A DNA stretch of 64,000 nt from Kuschelorhynchus macadamiae. Taxonomy: Eukaryota > Arthropoda > Insecta > Coleoptera > Curculionidae. This document shows positions 48,986 to 59,762 of the stretch, piece after piece. The notes beneath the pieces are model-generated. The model was not told the DNA's origin, made no database searches, and worked only from the letters and a program-made list of their open reading frames with translations. A program made the translations under genes and the position numbers. The stretch lies in assembly GCA_030620095.1 (NCBI GenBank), contig JAUTXW010002359.1:4257001-4321000 (forward strand). The letters run 5' to 3'. Each line of letters opens with the position of its first letter. Within the stretch, counting starts at the first letter, position 1.

Positions 48986-51539
48986 TTACTTCTTTTTAAA
49001 TTCAGAAATTAAACACCTCATATATTGTTGGTCTTCAAGTGGCATCCATCTGTAAGCAAACTCGATTTGCTCGATTTTTTTTACAGTGACTGATTTCGTT
49101 TTTAAAGTGTTATCAGCTGGGGCAACAAAATTTTCATTGGATAAATTATTTTTATTGTTTGTTTGTTTGCCTCTCCTGGTTGGTTTAGTATTATTAATAT
49201 TGACTGCAATAAATTCTGTACTATGATCAATTATTTTATACTGCAATTTAAATTTTTCTCCTTGTACAAAACGTAACTGACATACTTTTGTGTATGGTAT
49301 TTGGTCGTATTTAAACACTGAAGCAGTTTTCTTAAAGTTTTTGAAGTGATCCGCTTTCATGTTAATTACCCAAAAGGGCTTTCTTCTATCCACTTTTAAC
49401 AAAATTCTCATAAACGTTAAAGGCGACCAAATATCCGTAACTTTCATCGCCTTTTCAATGCGCGAATGGATGTTGTCCACAACCTGTATACAGGAATATC
49501 CAGGTATGGAGTATTTCATGGTTATCATGTGGATATTAGGATGTCTACTTAAGAAGTCAGTAACTGCCACTGAAACCAAGGAGTTTCTGTTCTGGGGAAC
49601 GCAGCTGTCGCTCCAAGTTATTATTTCATTAATTTCAGGATGACTGGAAACAACTTTCTCCAAAATTTGGACTAGAGCGCTGGATAAGTCATTACCTGAT
49701 CGTCCACACATTGTTTCAGGCCATATTGCACAGTAAACTTCTTTATTGAGGGAACAGTGCGCCGTTAAATTGTAAACGTTTAACTTTTGTTTATAAAACA
49801 GGACTGATACATCAGATTTGGGCAAATTAATGACATTTTCCAAGTCGAAACAAATAACAGCACAATTGGGATTTTGTATTTTATTGTCATTTTCATTATT
49901 TTTTTAGATTCGTGGAACTGATATGCCGTTTCCATTTCTTCACTTAGTCTTTTCTCTTTCTTAGCTAATCTATATTCCTCACAGGTATCACACCTATCAG
50001 TTTTTGGTTGAAGAAACTCCAGGTTAAACTGATAATTAAAAATATCCCTATACATAGACAACTTTTGGGGTATTATTTGATTTTCATTGCACATTTCCAC
50101 ATAGAGTTCATACATCTTTTGAATGTTAAGTGACGGTTCAAGGTACATTTTTTTTGAATCTTTTCTGCAATAATGGGCATCTACGAAAGGAAATGACTTT
50201 ATGTGCTGTCTAATTGCATCTTTGTCTTTTTTTGAGATACGATCTTTCGTGCTACGACCTCTTTTGTCAGACTGTGGAGTTCCTGAATCACTTTTTTTCA
50301 TATGTACATTATAAATAGGTTTCTGACTTATACAGAGAGTATTTAAAAAAAAATTGCTTGCACACTCGCAATTTCTCATTTTCCTTTTCCAAATAATATT
50401 CAAATGAAAATGACTTGTAATTAGTTACTCTACTTCTTTTTCTTTTAATTAAAACTTTCCTTGTCATGTTCAGTAAAAATCCATATTTGTCATTTTGATC
50501 TAGTAAGTAATAGCTACTTTTTATTTCCTCTCTTATTTCGTCATTAAATTTTTCTTTACAGTGGAAACGACAGGTCATATTGCAATCTTTACTCCTATCA
50601 ATTACCTTAGCTGGAATGATCCTTCCTTTCCCACTTACATATTTTTTTCCTTTTTGATAATTTTCTCTTCTTTTATTTTTCTTCCATGCTTGCGGATTTC
50701 TCTTTCGTTTTCGAGTCCTAATAACTTCCTTCATGGGTGTTTTCTCTGATGAATCTGATTCGGAATTTGATGTATCAGTGTATTCTACTATACGAATGGA
50801 CTCATCCCTGTAACAATATTTTTAATCAATATTTTTCAGACAAAAATCATGTTTACTGTTGTAAAGCGATATTCATACTTTATTTTTTAAGGAAAAACAT
50901 ACCTTTTTTGAGTGATGTTTTCTGAATCAGGTAGAGGCTTTTTTGGAACTTCAGCTTCAGATGGCTCGCCAAATTCTGGATATTGCCTAAAATAAATTGA
51001 ATAAAAACATGTTAAATTTATGAATTCGGAAACAACTGGCAGAAATATAAGCCATGCTTTATTTTAAAAATCAAAACATGTCTCTCTTGAGTGATGTTAA
51101 TCGTATCAACTAGAGTCTTCCTAAAAACTTTAGATGACTCGCCAATTTCTGGATATAGCCTAAAATAAATTGAAAAAATGGGTTAGATTTATTTATTCGG
51201 AAACAACTGGTAGAAAAAGCCATACAATGACTTTATAAATTTTTAATACCTAAAAGATCTAAATATTTATATACCTTCTTTTAACTGTTAAGGTTTTATT
51301 CCCAAATAATTGTTGTTTCTTTTTATTTTTTGCAGCTTCAATACCGGAACTATCTGATTCTGATGTATCAAAATCTGCATGCCTGAAATTGAGGTTAGTT
51401 ATTCATATAAAAATAAAGCATTGCATTTTTCGACTTTGATTAAAAATTACCTATTATTCTTGTCACTATTTTTTGGAACATATTCTGAGCCAGAGCTGCA
51501 AAAATCTTCCCAAGATTCGCTTTCAGAAGCAGAGGACAT
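48986..51539 (-). CDS. Putative DDE transposase, multi-exon, two homopolymer frameshifts
   Basis: The exons I infer on the minus strand are 51539-51451, 51382-51275, 50986-50903 and 50807-48986, all with GT-AG junctions and consistent phase; they sum to 701 codons with the stop. Exon 1 starts MSSASESESWEDF. The last exon has a basic KRKRNPQAWKKNKRRENYQK, CNMTCRFHCKEKF, then CRKDSKKMYLEPSLNIQKMY, QPKTDRCDTCEEY, FDLENVINLP, TWSDSCVPQNRNSLVS and QVVDNIHSRIEKAM. The Asp of FDLEN, the Asp of SDSC and the Glu of HSRIE could form a DDE triad (inference). The family is widespread in insect genomes as I recall, but I cannot name it. The frame breaks at a T9 run (50345-50353) and an A7 run (49899-49905); each is corrected by one base. 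Confidence 0.75.
51076..51159 (-). pseudogene. Decayed duplicate of exon 3 of the transposon gene
   Basis: LYPEIGESSKVFRKTLVDTI and NITQER are colinear with QYPEFGEPSEAEVPKKPLPD and ENITQKR of the functional exon at 50986-50903, 173 bp away. The acceptor (TTTTAG) is kept, but the donor that reads AAAAAG-GTATG in the functional copy reads GAGAG-ACATG here, so splicing of this exon is unlikely. Confidence 0.7.
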
Positions 51540-51785
51540 CGCGAATAATAATAATAAACTAACAACAATGATGACACTGTCACTGCACTTAGAACTATAT
51601 GGTTCCAACCTTAAAGCGTCACGTGTACTTGAGACTATATTTCTCTTTTGATTTTGGCGCCATCTATGAACATATTAAAGAAATTTTTAGAGCAAAAGAT
51701 GCAGAACGTTTAGTAGAACAGGTTTCTGTAAAAAAACAAATTTTGTACAGAATGTCGCTTGGAACCCTATGGTTCTCGGCCCTCG

Positions 51786-52684
51786 ATATATTTTTTATGT
51801 ATGTACAACGATTAGTTCGGGACGGTTTGACCAATTTGGATGAAATTCTCAGGGAGTTTTTGGGATAGTGCCGAAGTAGCCCCATAAGAAACATATTAGA
51901 AAAAACAAAAATGACGGGAAGGGGCGGTAAGTTATCCTCAGGTCTTATAACTCCATTTTCTCACTAAGGATCTCGATTTCACACATTTAGCTTTCATTTA
52001 AAATTAAATATTTTGAATGTTCCTGAAATAGCGCATGTTAAATGTGTCCTATGTTGGACTATATTGATATATTATCATATTCAGGCGACATCGAAAAATT
52101 ATTTTTTTTAAATATCGTAAAAGTAGAATCCTTCTTCTACCTGGGTTTTTATTATCATTACAACATAAACTATTATCTGCTGTAGCATATTTAAAAATTG
52201 CCTTAATTTTACTGCATGCATCTACATTTTGGGTAAAACAATTTTAAAACAATAATTAAATCAAGTACAGATCCTAATTTCTCTTTATTTTCTTCATTCT
52301 GATTAGTAATTGACGTCTTGACTGAGTTTTACCTTTGTGTTGATATGGAGAAGCTAACAATCTAGCCTAGCAGTCTGACCGGGGATACCCTGTATATTTT
52401 TTCTTTAGTTGATTAGAAATTAAATTTTTTCAACGACATTAAACATTTAGTGCCCGAGTTTTTGCAAAATACTCATTTTTTAATTTAATATTTTTTTTAT
52501 ATTTTCCATATAAGTGCGCTTTAAACAAAACTAAGTAAATTTGTTTAACGCTTTGGATACCATTCTCTATTGAGCTTTAAGTATTTACACAAAACTAAAT
52601 ATAAACATAACTAAATAACACACACAACACAAAATAAACATAAATAGCAATCAATAAACAATAAAATTAATGAACTTCCAAACT
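51786..52684. other. AT-rich, nothing recognised
   Basis: No gene or structured repeat supported up to the 5'-truncation point of the next LINE. Confidence 0.45.
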
Positions 52685-53343
52685 AAGGCTCTGTTCTGTC
52701 ACCTATGTTATTCGCAATTTACGTTTCTGACATGTGCAACGATATAAAATATTCTAAATTGCAACAGTATGCCGATGATTCGCAGCTATATATCCCTATT
52801 AACAATCAAAACATAGCTATTGTGCAGACATAGCTTATTTCCGATTTAAAGAATGTTGAATCATTTGCAAAAAATCATAAATTAAAACTAAATGCAGCGA
52901 AGTCCAAAATGTTGGTTCTGGGTAGAAATAACGTTAGAAATAATTTAGAGAATGAACTCCAAATTCATATAAATAATAATACAATTCCCGTTGTACATGA
53001 AGCAAAAAATCTGGGTGTTACTTTTGAGAGTTCATTGTGTTTTGAATCTCATATAAAAACGAAATTAAAAGCCGCTTAACTTCGTCTAAGAAATCTTTAC
53101 AAGTTGAAAACATTTTTACCTTCCAAACAAAAATACTTTTTATGACATTAATACTTTCATTATTCGACTATGGTGACAGCGTATATGGAGAATCTTTGTC
53201 ATGGCTTACGAAAAGAATGATACAAAAAGTTTAAAAAGCTGCATGAGATTTTCTTTTAATACCCACTATAGGGACCACATACATTACTCCGCATTTGAAC
53301 GATGCAAACATTTTGAATACGCAAAATCGGAGAAGATATCACA

Positions 53344-53345
<2 letters not shown>
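52685..53345 (+). pseudogene. 5'-truncated Jockey/CR1-like LINE fragment
   Basis: Starts inside RT at GSVLSPMLFAIYVSDMCNDI (GVPQGSVLSP... block), then KLQQYADDSQLYIPI with the catalytic Asp pair, FAKNHKLKLNAAKSKMLVLG and AKNLGVTFESSLCFESHIK. Stops at about 52831 and 53078 and frameshifts follow; the C terminus is visible as DYGDSVYGESLSWL in another frame. The (TA)n tract cuts the fragment off. Inactive. Confidence 0.82.

Positions 53346-53431
<86 letters not shown>
53346..53431. repeat. (TA)n microsatellite
   Basis: About 86 bp of TA dinucleotides on the left edge of the hammerhead dimer. Confidence 0.97.
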
Positions 53432-53434
<3 letters not shown>

Positions 53435-53855
53435 AGTATGTTTTCATTCCACTTACACCAACGTCATAACAAGAAAATGATCCTTGTTTGGAACATGTTC
53501 TGCATCACAGCAGACGCAATGATCCATTTTAGTCAAACGACGATCGCGATTTCGCTCTTATTAGAGCTCATCAGGCCGCCATAGACTAGCCAGCCCCGTG
53601 TAGGGCAAAGGCACAAAATTGAATCACAAAAACAACTACTCCGCTGGCTAATACCACGACCGGCATTGAATTACATTGTGACTCCTGGCTTTCGTTGGGA
53701 GTATTAAATGATAGTATGTTTTCATTCCACTTACACCAACGTCATAACAAGAAAATGATCCTTATTTGGAACATGTTCTGCATCACAGAAGACACAATGA
53801 TCCATTTTAGTCAAACGACGATCGCGATTTCGCTCTTATTAGAGCTCATCAGGCC

Positions 53856-53858
<3 letters not shown>
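53432..53858 (-). mobile_element. Retrozyme-like tandem unit, period 278 bp, with two hammerheads
   Basis: GATAGTATGTTTTCATTCCA starts at 53432 and again at 53710; CATCAGGCCGCC ends at 53580 and 53858. The period is therefore 278 bp at both ends, with about 1.5 units present: a repeated 149-bp part around a single 129-bp spacer. Only a handful of differences separate the two copies. Each carries a complete hammerhead on the minus strand, so a transcript could be cut at both to release a 278-nt RNA. There is no protein-coding sequence. This architecture matches metazoan retrozymes, small noncoding elements thought to be moved by PLE enzymes. (TA)n tracts lie on both sides. Confidence 0.82.
53531..53582 (-). 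ncRNA. Type-I hammerhead ribozyme, copy 1
   Basis: Minus strand: helix-I strand GGCGGC, CTGATGA (53574-53568), helix II GCTCT-AATA-AGAGC with all five pairs, GAAA (53553-53550), self-complementary TCGCGA, TC, then GTCGTT, which pairs with GGCGGC (three Watson-Crick and three G-U pairs). All core bases are canonical. The predicted cut is between 53542 and 53541. Helix III is very short, as in PLE and retrozyme hammerheads, which often need a dimeric fold. Confidence 0.88.

Positions 53859-53860
<2 letters not shown>
53809..53860 (-). ncRNA. Type-I hammerhead ribozyme, copy 2
   Basis: The core is identical to copy 1: CTGATGA at 53852-53846, the same 5-bp helix II, GAAA at 53831-53828 and the predicted cut between 53820 and 53819. 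It lies exactly 278 bp from copy 1. Confidence 0.88.

Positions 53861-53911
<51 letters not shown>
53859..53911. repeat. (TA)n microsatellite
   Basis: About 52 bp of TA dinucleotides starting right after the second hammerhead's helix-I strand. Confidence 0.97.
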
Positions 53912-53919
<8 letters not shown>

Positions 53920-55762
53920 TGAAAAACATATTTAGGAAAACTTTCACTTTAATAACTATATCGCTAAAATAGTACATACATTATTTTCTTAATTCTTGTT
54001 AACTAGCTGTCTTCAATTAATATATTATTAATTCTAAGGGTCGCCTTGCATGTACACTTTATTGTAAAGTGTGCAATGTGAACGGTTTTTATAATCGAAA
54101 GGTGGTCCATCTTGCTAAGATATAATCATAATTAGTTTACCATAAGCAAAATTGTTCTACGTTCTGCGTTCCCTGGATGTAAAGTTTCAACCTTCCTATA
54201 GCAATACTAACGAAATTTGTGCATCTTCAATATCTTCTAATTTTTTTTCTGTTGACGCCTGTTTCGCCTCTAAATTGCCTCGAAGATAAAGTTGAATTCA
54301 TTACAACATATGTGATTGTGAGATTTCCTTTCTATATGACGTTGGTCTTGGCTCCTGAAAGAACCCCTCCGGCTTAAGGTTTTTCTCCAATGGTTTAAAG
54401 AATACCTGTGGTCTTTCTGGGTACTCTCTAAAACAGTTATTTAGCCATTTGGGGAGAGACCCTGCGATGGCAAGTAACATAAAGTCAAAGGCTATGGAGA
54501 AGTAAGACTAGACTTCCAGAAGGAACAAAAGTGGCCAGAGCCAAGAGGTAATTAAAGACACAATCGTAGGATATAGTGGTTAATTAGTTCGTGGGTTAAA
54601 ATTTGGGTATAATAAAGTGTTTTAATTATTTACTATCCAATTGACTTGAAATTTTGCATAAAAACTATTACTAAAAATAAAGAATTATAAAATAATACAC
54701 AAATTACCATGGTTTCGGGTAAAAACCACTGGATTTTTGGAAGCTAACTTAATTATTTTCTGCCTTAAATCTGTTCCAAAGTATATACTATTAACTGTAT
54801 TATATTCAGGGACATTAAAGAAATCTTTTTCTTTGCTTTTATTGCGTAGCAAAATAAAACAATTAATTCTTTAGAAACTTGATACAAGAGATATAAATGG
54901 ATCAAAAGCCAACTTTTTGGGAAATAAATTTGGCAAAGTTCACCTATAAAATTTGATACTTGGGAAGTACCCTCCGAATTAACCAGCAGAATTTTTATCC
55001 TAAAACTTTATCCTGAAACGCTTAAATGAAAAACGAACATAAAAGAAAAATTCCAGACGGTTTATAGACATTTTAATAATGAAAACCGCAAGTTCTGACG
55101 CTTTCAGAAACTCGATATTTTATCGCCGATATAACTTTTGGAGTAATTTAGTTAATTTACGGCTTTTCAAATAATTTTACCGCATTTACTAATTATGTCC
55201 TCCGGAAGGTTACCTTTTCACTTCGTGATGGAAAAGTTTCTTTCCCACATCTGTTTCAATCAAATATTTATTATCATTTGTGAATGTGTCAAAACTCAAA
55301 CTCAAATAATTACGTCGAATTTGAAACTTTCCTGTAGTTTAATAAATATAATTGGATAAACTGTTAGATGTTGCTTAGATTATGCTATTCAATAACGATC
55401 AAATTTGTCTAGTTAATGAACCACTGATAATAACACCCTTGGTAAATGAATATATGTGCGTGGAAAAGAGTTATATTTCGTATTTCATAGATCTTATTTC
55501 ATATCATATCAGGGTTTTTTTTTGGATTTTTTTTCTATTAATACCGAACAAAAATATAGAAACGTCTGTATTTCCTTTAGAGCCTGTCGGTGTTAGGGTT
55601 GATTATTGAGATTTTTTTAAATGTATTTGAAATGTTTACTTAGTTTTGAACCTTTGTATCGGCGTATCGGTACTTGCTGGGACAAAAACGATTGGTCAGG
55701 TCAAAATCTCCATATTTTTGCTACGAGACATGGATTTAATTTTTTTCATCCTAGATGAAAAC
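53912..55762. other. AT-rich, nothing recognised
   Basis: No supported gene, RNA or structured repeat. Confidence 0.45.
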
Positions 55763-55838
55763 ATCATGATAGCGCAATTAGTTAGAGCAATGGGCTACAG
55801 ATCTAGAGGTGCGTGTTCGATCCCCGCTGTACCATTAG
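55763..55838 (+). repeat. tRNA-like sequence (SINE head or tRNA pseudogene)
   Basis: An A-box-like TAGCGCAATTAGTTAGAGC and a B box GTGTTCGATCCCC lie about 45 bases apart, with an intermediate CTACAGA that can be drawn as an anticodon loop (ACA). The D-stem has a mismatch, and I could not pair the acceptor ends, although the 3' side reads TACCA. A working tRNA is unlikely; a tRNA-derived SINE head or pseudogene is more plausible. Confidence 0.5.
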
Positions 55839-56023
55839 CTTTACTGTTTGTCAAATATTTCTAAAAAAATGAACGTAATTATAATAAAAAATAGTAAATA
55901 GGTGAGTCATGTCAAACATATCGTTAGATTAGATGCATTCTTCGGATACTGGAGATTCAAAAATTGTTAAAATACTGACGAAAAAAAAATGTCAAGAATT
56001 TTCTAGCCAAAAAAATTTAAACT

Positions 56024-56400
56024 ATGACTCAACATAATTTAGGCTACAGGGAGGCAGAAAAGATGTTTCCTAAAGCAACATATGCTTGGGTGTTAGCAAA
56101 TAATTCTAAAGGCGATATGGATCTCAATGAACTGGATAATATTATAACAAATTTTCAAACGTCAAATTTATTTTTCTCCCTACGTCACTGCAAATAAATA
56201 CCCTACCAAAAGAGCTAGGCCCTCTTCCCACAACCTACTATTAAACCAACATAGAGAAATTATCTCACAGTATAATTTTACTCAAAAAAAATATTCTTTT
56301 AACCAATACAATTTAAATAGACAAAGACATAAAGACAGTACAGTCAAAGTATGGATCAACCAGACTTTAATTCTAATAAGGTAGTTGAAGGAAGTTGAAG
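56024..56400 (+). pseudogene. LINE ORF1 C-terminal part
   Basis: MTQHNLGYREAEKMFPKATY and AWVLANNSKGDMDLNELDNI open the segment. After a frameshift at about 56180, the reading continues as YVTANKYPTKRARPSSHNLL and RQRHKDSTVKVW. The position before the ORF2 endonuclease and the TKRARP style are consistent with a LINE gag-like ORF1; no zinc knuckles are seen, so its upstream part is missing or unrecognised. Confidence 0.5.
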
Positions 56401-56531
56401 TGAATAGTTCTTTCGGTATTAAGTATCTTAAAACAGAAAAACAATTTTGATATAAATAAGCAGGAGTTAGTTAATATAATAAGTTCTAAAGTTTTCCCTA
56501 ATTGGAAACCTTAAATATTTGTCAGTGGAAC

Positions 56532-56536
56532 TGCCG
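56532..56536. other. Target-site duplication TGCCG, left
   Basis: TGCCG directly before the CACAGAG end of the RAG1/Transib-like transposon; the same five bases follow its other end at 59763-59767. RAG and Transib transposons make 5-bp duplications, often GC-rich. Confidence 0.9.
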
Positions 56537-59500
56537 CACAGAGGTCATTTTATTACTTCTAGGGAATAAAAAATCGAAACAAGATATGCGACATTTTTTT
56601 TTATTTTTAATATGTCCTAACTTAAAAATTAAGCATTTTTGTAAATATTCTACCTATTTATAAGGGTGACAAAAATATTTGTGATATAATTTGTCAAAAT
56701 TTTAATTTTATTTTTTTTTTAAATTATTATGTATTTTTATCGCATTTTTTATTTAAAAATATTATGTTTTCACTATTTTTACGTATTATTATTAAGACTA
56801 AAAAAAATAAAATTACAACTTTGACACAAACACAATCTTTTCTGAGTAGAATTTGTTTTAAAACATCCTGATGTTTTAAAAAAATGTTGTTCCTTATCTA
56901 AATTATATAACGATAACAAAACAAAAAGAAAAATATAAATTAACCAATATATTTTATAAGTTAGGCTTAAATATATTTTATTTTATAAAAAACCATCAAA
57001 CTTAACAGAAACAAAAGAAATTTTATAAATTTTAAAACATTAAAATTTAAGACATTAAACAACAACAAATTAACAACCAAAGAAATAATATTGTTAATGT
57101 CACCTAATAACAAGCTAAACCTAACCACTTGGGAAAAATATCTTATAAAGACAATAATTATTATTCTTCATCAGAATCCATAATATCCTCACTATCAACA
57201 GTATCAACAATATTATTATCTATAGTATGTGGTTCAATCAACAAATTAAGAACATCTTGGCATAAAGGTTGTTTATTTGAACGGTTTCCTATACATTTTG
57301 ATAATGACGATATTAAGGGATCTGAGGATATTAATAGGCCATTAAATATGTCTCTCATAGTTGCTTCCCGCGAAAATTTTCTTGAGTGAAACTCCCGATA
57401 ATTTCTGAAGTCTTTATTACGAGACTCCAAGGCTTCCTCAGAAAACATTCCTATTGGAAGTGAAGTATTTTTGACTATATCAGGTCCGTGAATTAATAAA
57501 CGATGGAGGCTTTCAGGCATGTAATACCAATGGTATAGATTTACATACATGTTGGCAGTAGCATTACAAAATTTGGTAAATGAATCTATGTTAATATTAT
57601 ATCCGCATGATATTGTTGTTAGTATTATAAATAGATTTTTCACAAAGTTTTCGTCCAGGCCAGTTATGGAATGACGAAAAAATCTACGTGCTGAGTTCCC
57701 ATCGTTAGTACTTCCATACCCTTGTTTGGGAACATCAACTAATAGGGATAACTCATCTTTTAATCTCTTAATAATATATTCTTTTCTTTGCTTTACTTGC
57801 AGTTTATCAGATTCAGTTTTTATTTGCCACTTTTTTAGGTCAAGTCTGTAGGATATATGTAAACAGCATTCCAGACATCTAATCCACGCGTGGAGATTTG
57901 ACATACCGTAATCGAACATATCCGTATTTAGTGTAAGCAATGAAATTTTTTTAAGGTCATTCATAATTTTTAGAGTTGCTTTACAAATTCCACAAGTTTG
58001 GCTCGATGAATTGCTGATTACTCCAAACGTCTTTCCATCGAGCATTGTTAATTTAAAACTATGATAAACAGTTATTTGAAAATTCTTTAATTGGCATATA
58101 GTTGGCTGAATATTTTCTATTTGGTTTTTAATATTATTTATTTCACTCCGTGTCAATTCGGTCGTTTCCTTTGCAAATATAAGTTTAATTGGCCTACAGA
58201 ACCTGGTTGATGAGGGGCGTGCATTTTGCCATAATATTAGGTTGTTACAACTCATTTGTAATGGAACGAGACATATCGAAAACAAATTGGAGTCTGTTTT
58301 TAAAATGCCTTCCTCTCCTGGAGTGAATGCCTGTTTGTAGGTTGAATGCCCTCCACTCCCATCACAACCCCATTTGTACGAAAGCATGATGTTTGTTAAA
58401 TCGCTCGTTGAAAACTGTTCAAAAACTTGAAATTGTGCTTCCACTATTCTTTTAGCAGTGTGGTCTGAAAGTGCTTGTAACTTCACCTCGGCACTAATGT
58501 CTGTAATAGTAATTTGATCCTCAGAGGGGTAACACTTTTTTTTGCATCTAGGATAATATTGTAGTTCGGATAAATATTTGCGAATTTAGCGTTCGCTTCT
58601 TGCTGTATTAGTGTATATGTTTTTTTTGTAAATCGGCCATCTACAAAAAGTGAGAGTGCTTCCTCGGCAGTATACTTTATTGGTTGTTGAATTTGACCTG
58701 ATGGTTGAAGTAAATTTTTTGTTTGCTTTGCGCAGTTGAGGGATCCATCAGAAATGCTTTTAAGCACTTTTGAAGCATTTCGTTGTCCAGCAATTTCAAA
58801 GCTTTTACGGGTAGCAAAAGTCAACTCATCTTTTGAATAATTTTGAAGTAGAGGTAGTATCTCTTTTCTTTTACTTTGATTGCTAAGCTCGCTAAACTGT
58901 TTTTTAGGACGGCCTTTTTTACGTAATGTGGAATTGTTATTACCCTCGTCTTTAAATATCACAAGATTTTCATTAAGCCAATGATGATGCTTTTTTTCAA
59001 ATGTTTTTAACATTCTTTGGCATTTTAACCAGTTTTTAGCCAAGAAGCTGTTGAAATTTTTAATAATATATTTAACTTTACTATAGTTTTTATCATTTTC
59101 ATCAATTTCCAATTCCAACTTATTTATTACATATGAAAATACTGCTGAATTCTTGTTTTTTAAAGTAGTTTCCTGACGCCAAACATTAAACAATTCTCTT
59201 TTCATAAAGGACATTTTACCTAAAAAAGTGTTTTTTGTTATTATCTGTAAGCTTCTGCGCACCATTTGACAAGTTTAAAAAACAATTAAGTTTAGTTTTT
59301 TGATTTATTTATATTACGTTTAAAATCTATGGAAATCTTAGAACTGCCAACATGTTTTTTGAACCAGTAGCAAAAATAAAAAGTTAAAATTAATTACTTT
59401 TTAAAAATGTTAAATTGCAATTAGTGTAAAGAACAATTAATAAACCAATAGAAAAAATGTATAGTACTTACCCCAAAATAAAATAAAAATGTATTAGCGT

Positions 59501-59762
59501 ATCACAAAACTTGAAAGTATATCGACAGGAGCTTGTCAAAATTAAAAGACATGGAAATTTGACAAGCATTAGTTTTGTTTATTATACTATTGTCAGATGC
59601 GCGCGACCCTGTCACAGCCTACTAATGGCAATTATGGAGATTACCATTGTGTTTTATTTTAAATTAAAGTGTTTTTAATTAAATTTAATGGTATTTATTA
59701 CAATTATTAACAAAGTATTTTTGTATTTATTAATTACTAAAATTGATAAAATGACCTCTGTG
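56537..59762 (-). mobile_element. Complete RAG1/Transib-like DNA transposon, 3226 bp
   Basis: Both ends begin CACAGAGGTCATTTTAT followed by T/C and A (inverted repeats of about 19 bp with one difference). The first seven bases CACAGAG resemble the CAC-starting termini of Transib elements and the CACAGTG heptamer of V(D)J signals. Flanking TGCCG occurs on both sides. The element sits in the endonuclease start of an I-like LINE, and the LINE frame (QWNC then RSAM) is continuous when the element and one TGCCG are left out, which proves insertion. One minus-strand gene of about 700 codons fills it. No RAG2-like gene is present. Confidence 0.88.
57161..59265 (-). CDS. RAG1/Transib-like transposase (one homopolymer frameshift)
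   Basis: Single open region of about 701 residues from MVRRSLQIITKNTFLG to EDIMDSDEE, broken only at a T8 run (58536-58543); one extra base joins DAKKKCYPSEDQ to ITDISAEVKLQAL. Blocks in order: KKHHHWLNEN, RKKGRPKKQFSELSNQSKRK, SYKWGCDGSGGHSTYKQAF (first Asp, about 58362), SSTRFCRPIKLIFAKETTEL, QTCGICKATLKIMN (CxxC), NLHAWIRCLECCLHISYRLD, GYGSTNDGNSARRFF, and GMFSEEALESRNKDFRNYRE (Glu block, about 57430). The CDG, C..C.AT and SE..ES.NK.FR..R patterns follow RAG1 core blocks around its first and last catalytic residues. Assignment rests on these plus the CAC ends and 5-bp duplication. It would cut at the element ends and insert the DNA elsewhere. Confidence 0.82.

Larger units (their letters stand above)
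48453..51785 (-). mobile_element. 3.33-kb DNA transposon with 36-bp inverted repeats and one multi-exon gene
   Basis: The left end (48453-48488) begins CGAGGGCCGAAAACCATAAG and the right end (51750-51785), read inverted, CGAGGGCCGAGAACCATAGG; 34 of the first 36 positions agree. ATATAT is present at both outer edges (48447-48452 and 51786-51791), which may be a 6-bp target duplication or chance AT sequence. Two more copies of the repeat core, CTTGGAACCTTGTGG (48677-48691) and CTTGAAACCTTATGG (48708-48722), lie inside the left end. The only gene is on the minus strand. I cannot name the superfamily. Confidence 0.85.

Noticed and set aside
49359..49643. Plus-strand open frame inside the transposon gene
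   Set aside because: Antisense shadow of the conserved minus-strand coding region.
53201..53584. Open frames with long Tyr-Ile runs (also at 4141-4323, 11759-11947, 53256-53480 and 53695-53922)
   Set aside because: They are translations of (TA)n microsatellites joined to neighbouring repeat sequence and have no protein-like character.
55763..55838. Functional tRNA gene
   Set aside because: The Pol III boxes are good, but the acceptor ends do not pair and the D-stem is mismatched.
56537..56590. V(D)J-like 12/23 signal structure (heptamer, spacer, nonamer) at the RAG1/Transib-like ends
   Set aside because: The CACAGAG heptamer is there, but I see no ACAAAAACC-like nonamer at 12 or 23 bases on either end; the A-rich stretches fit the general AT bias.
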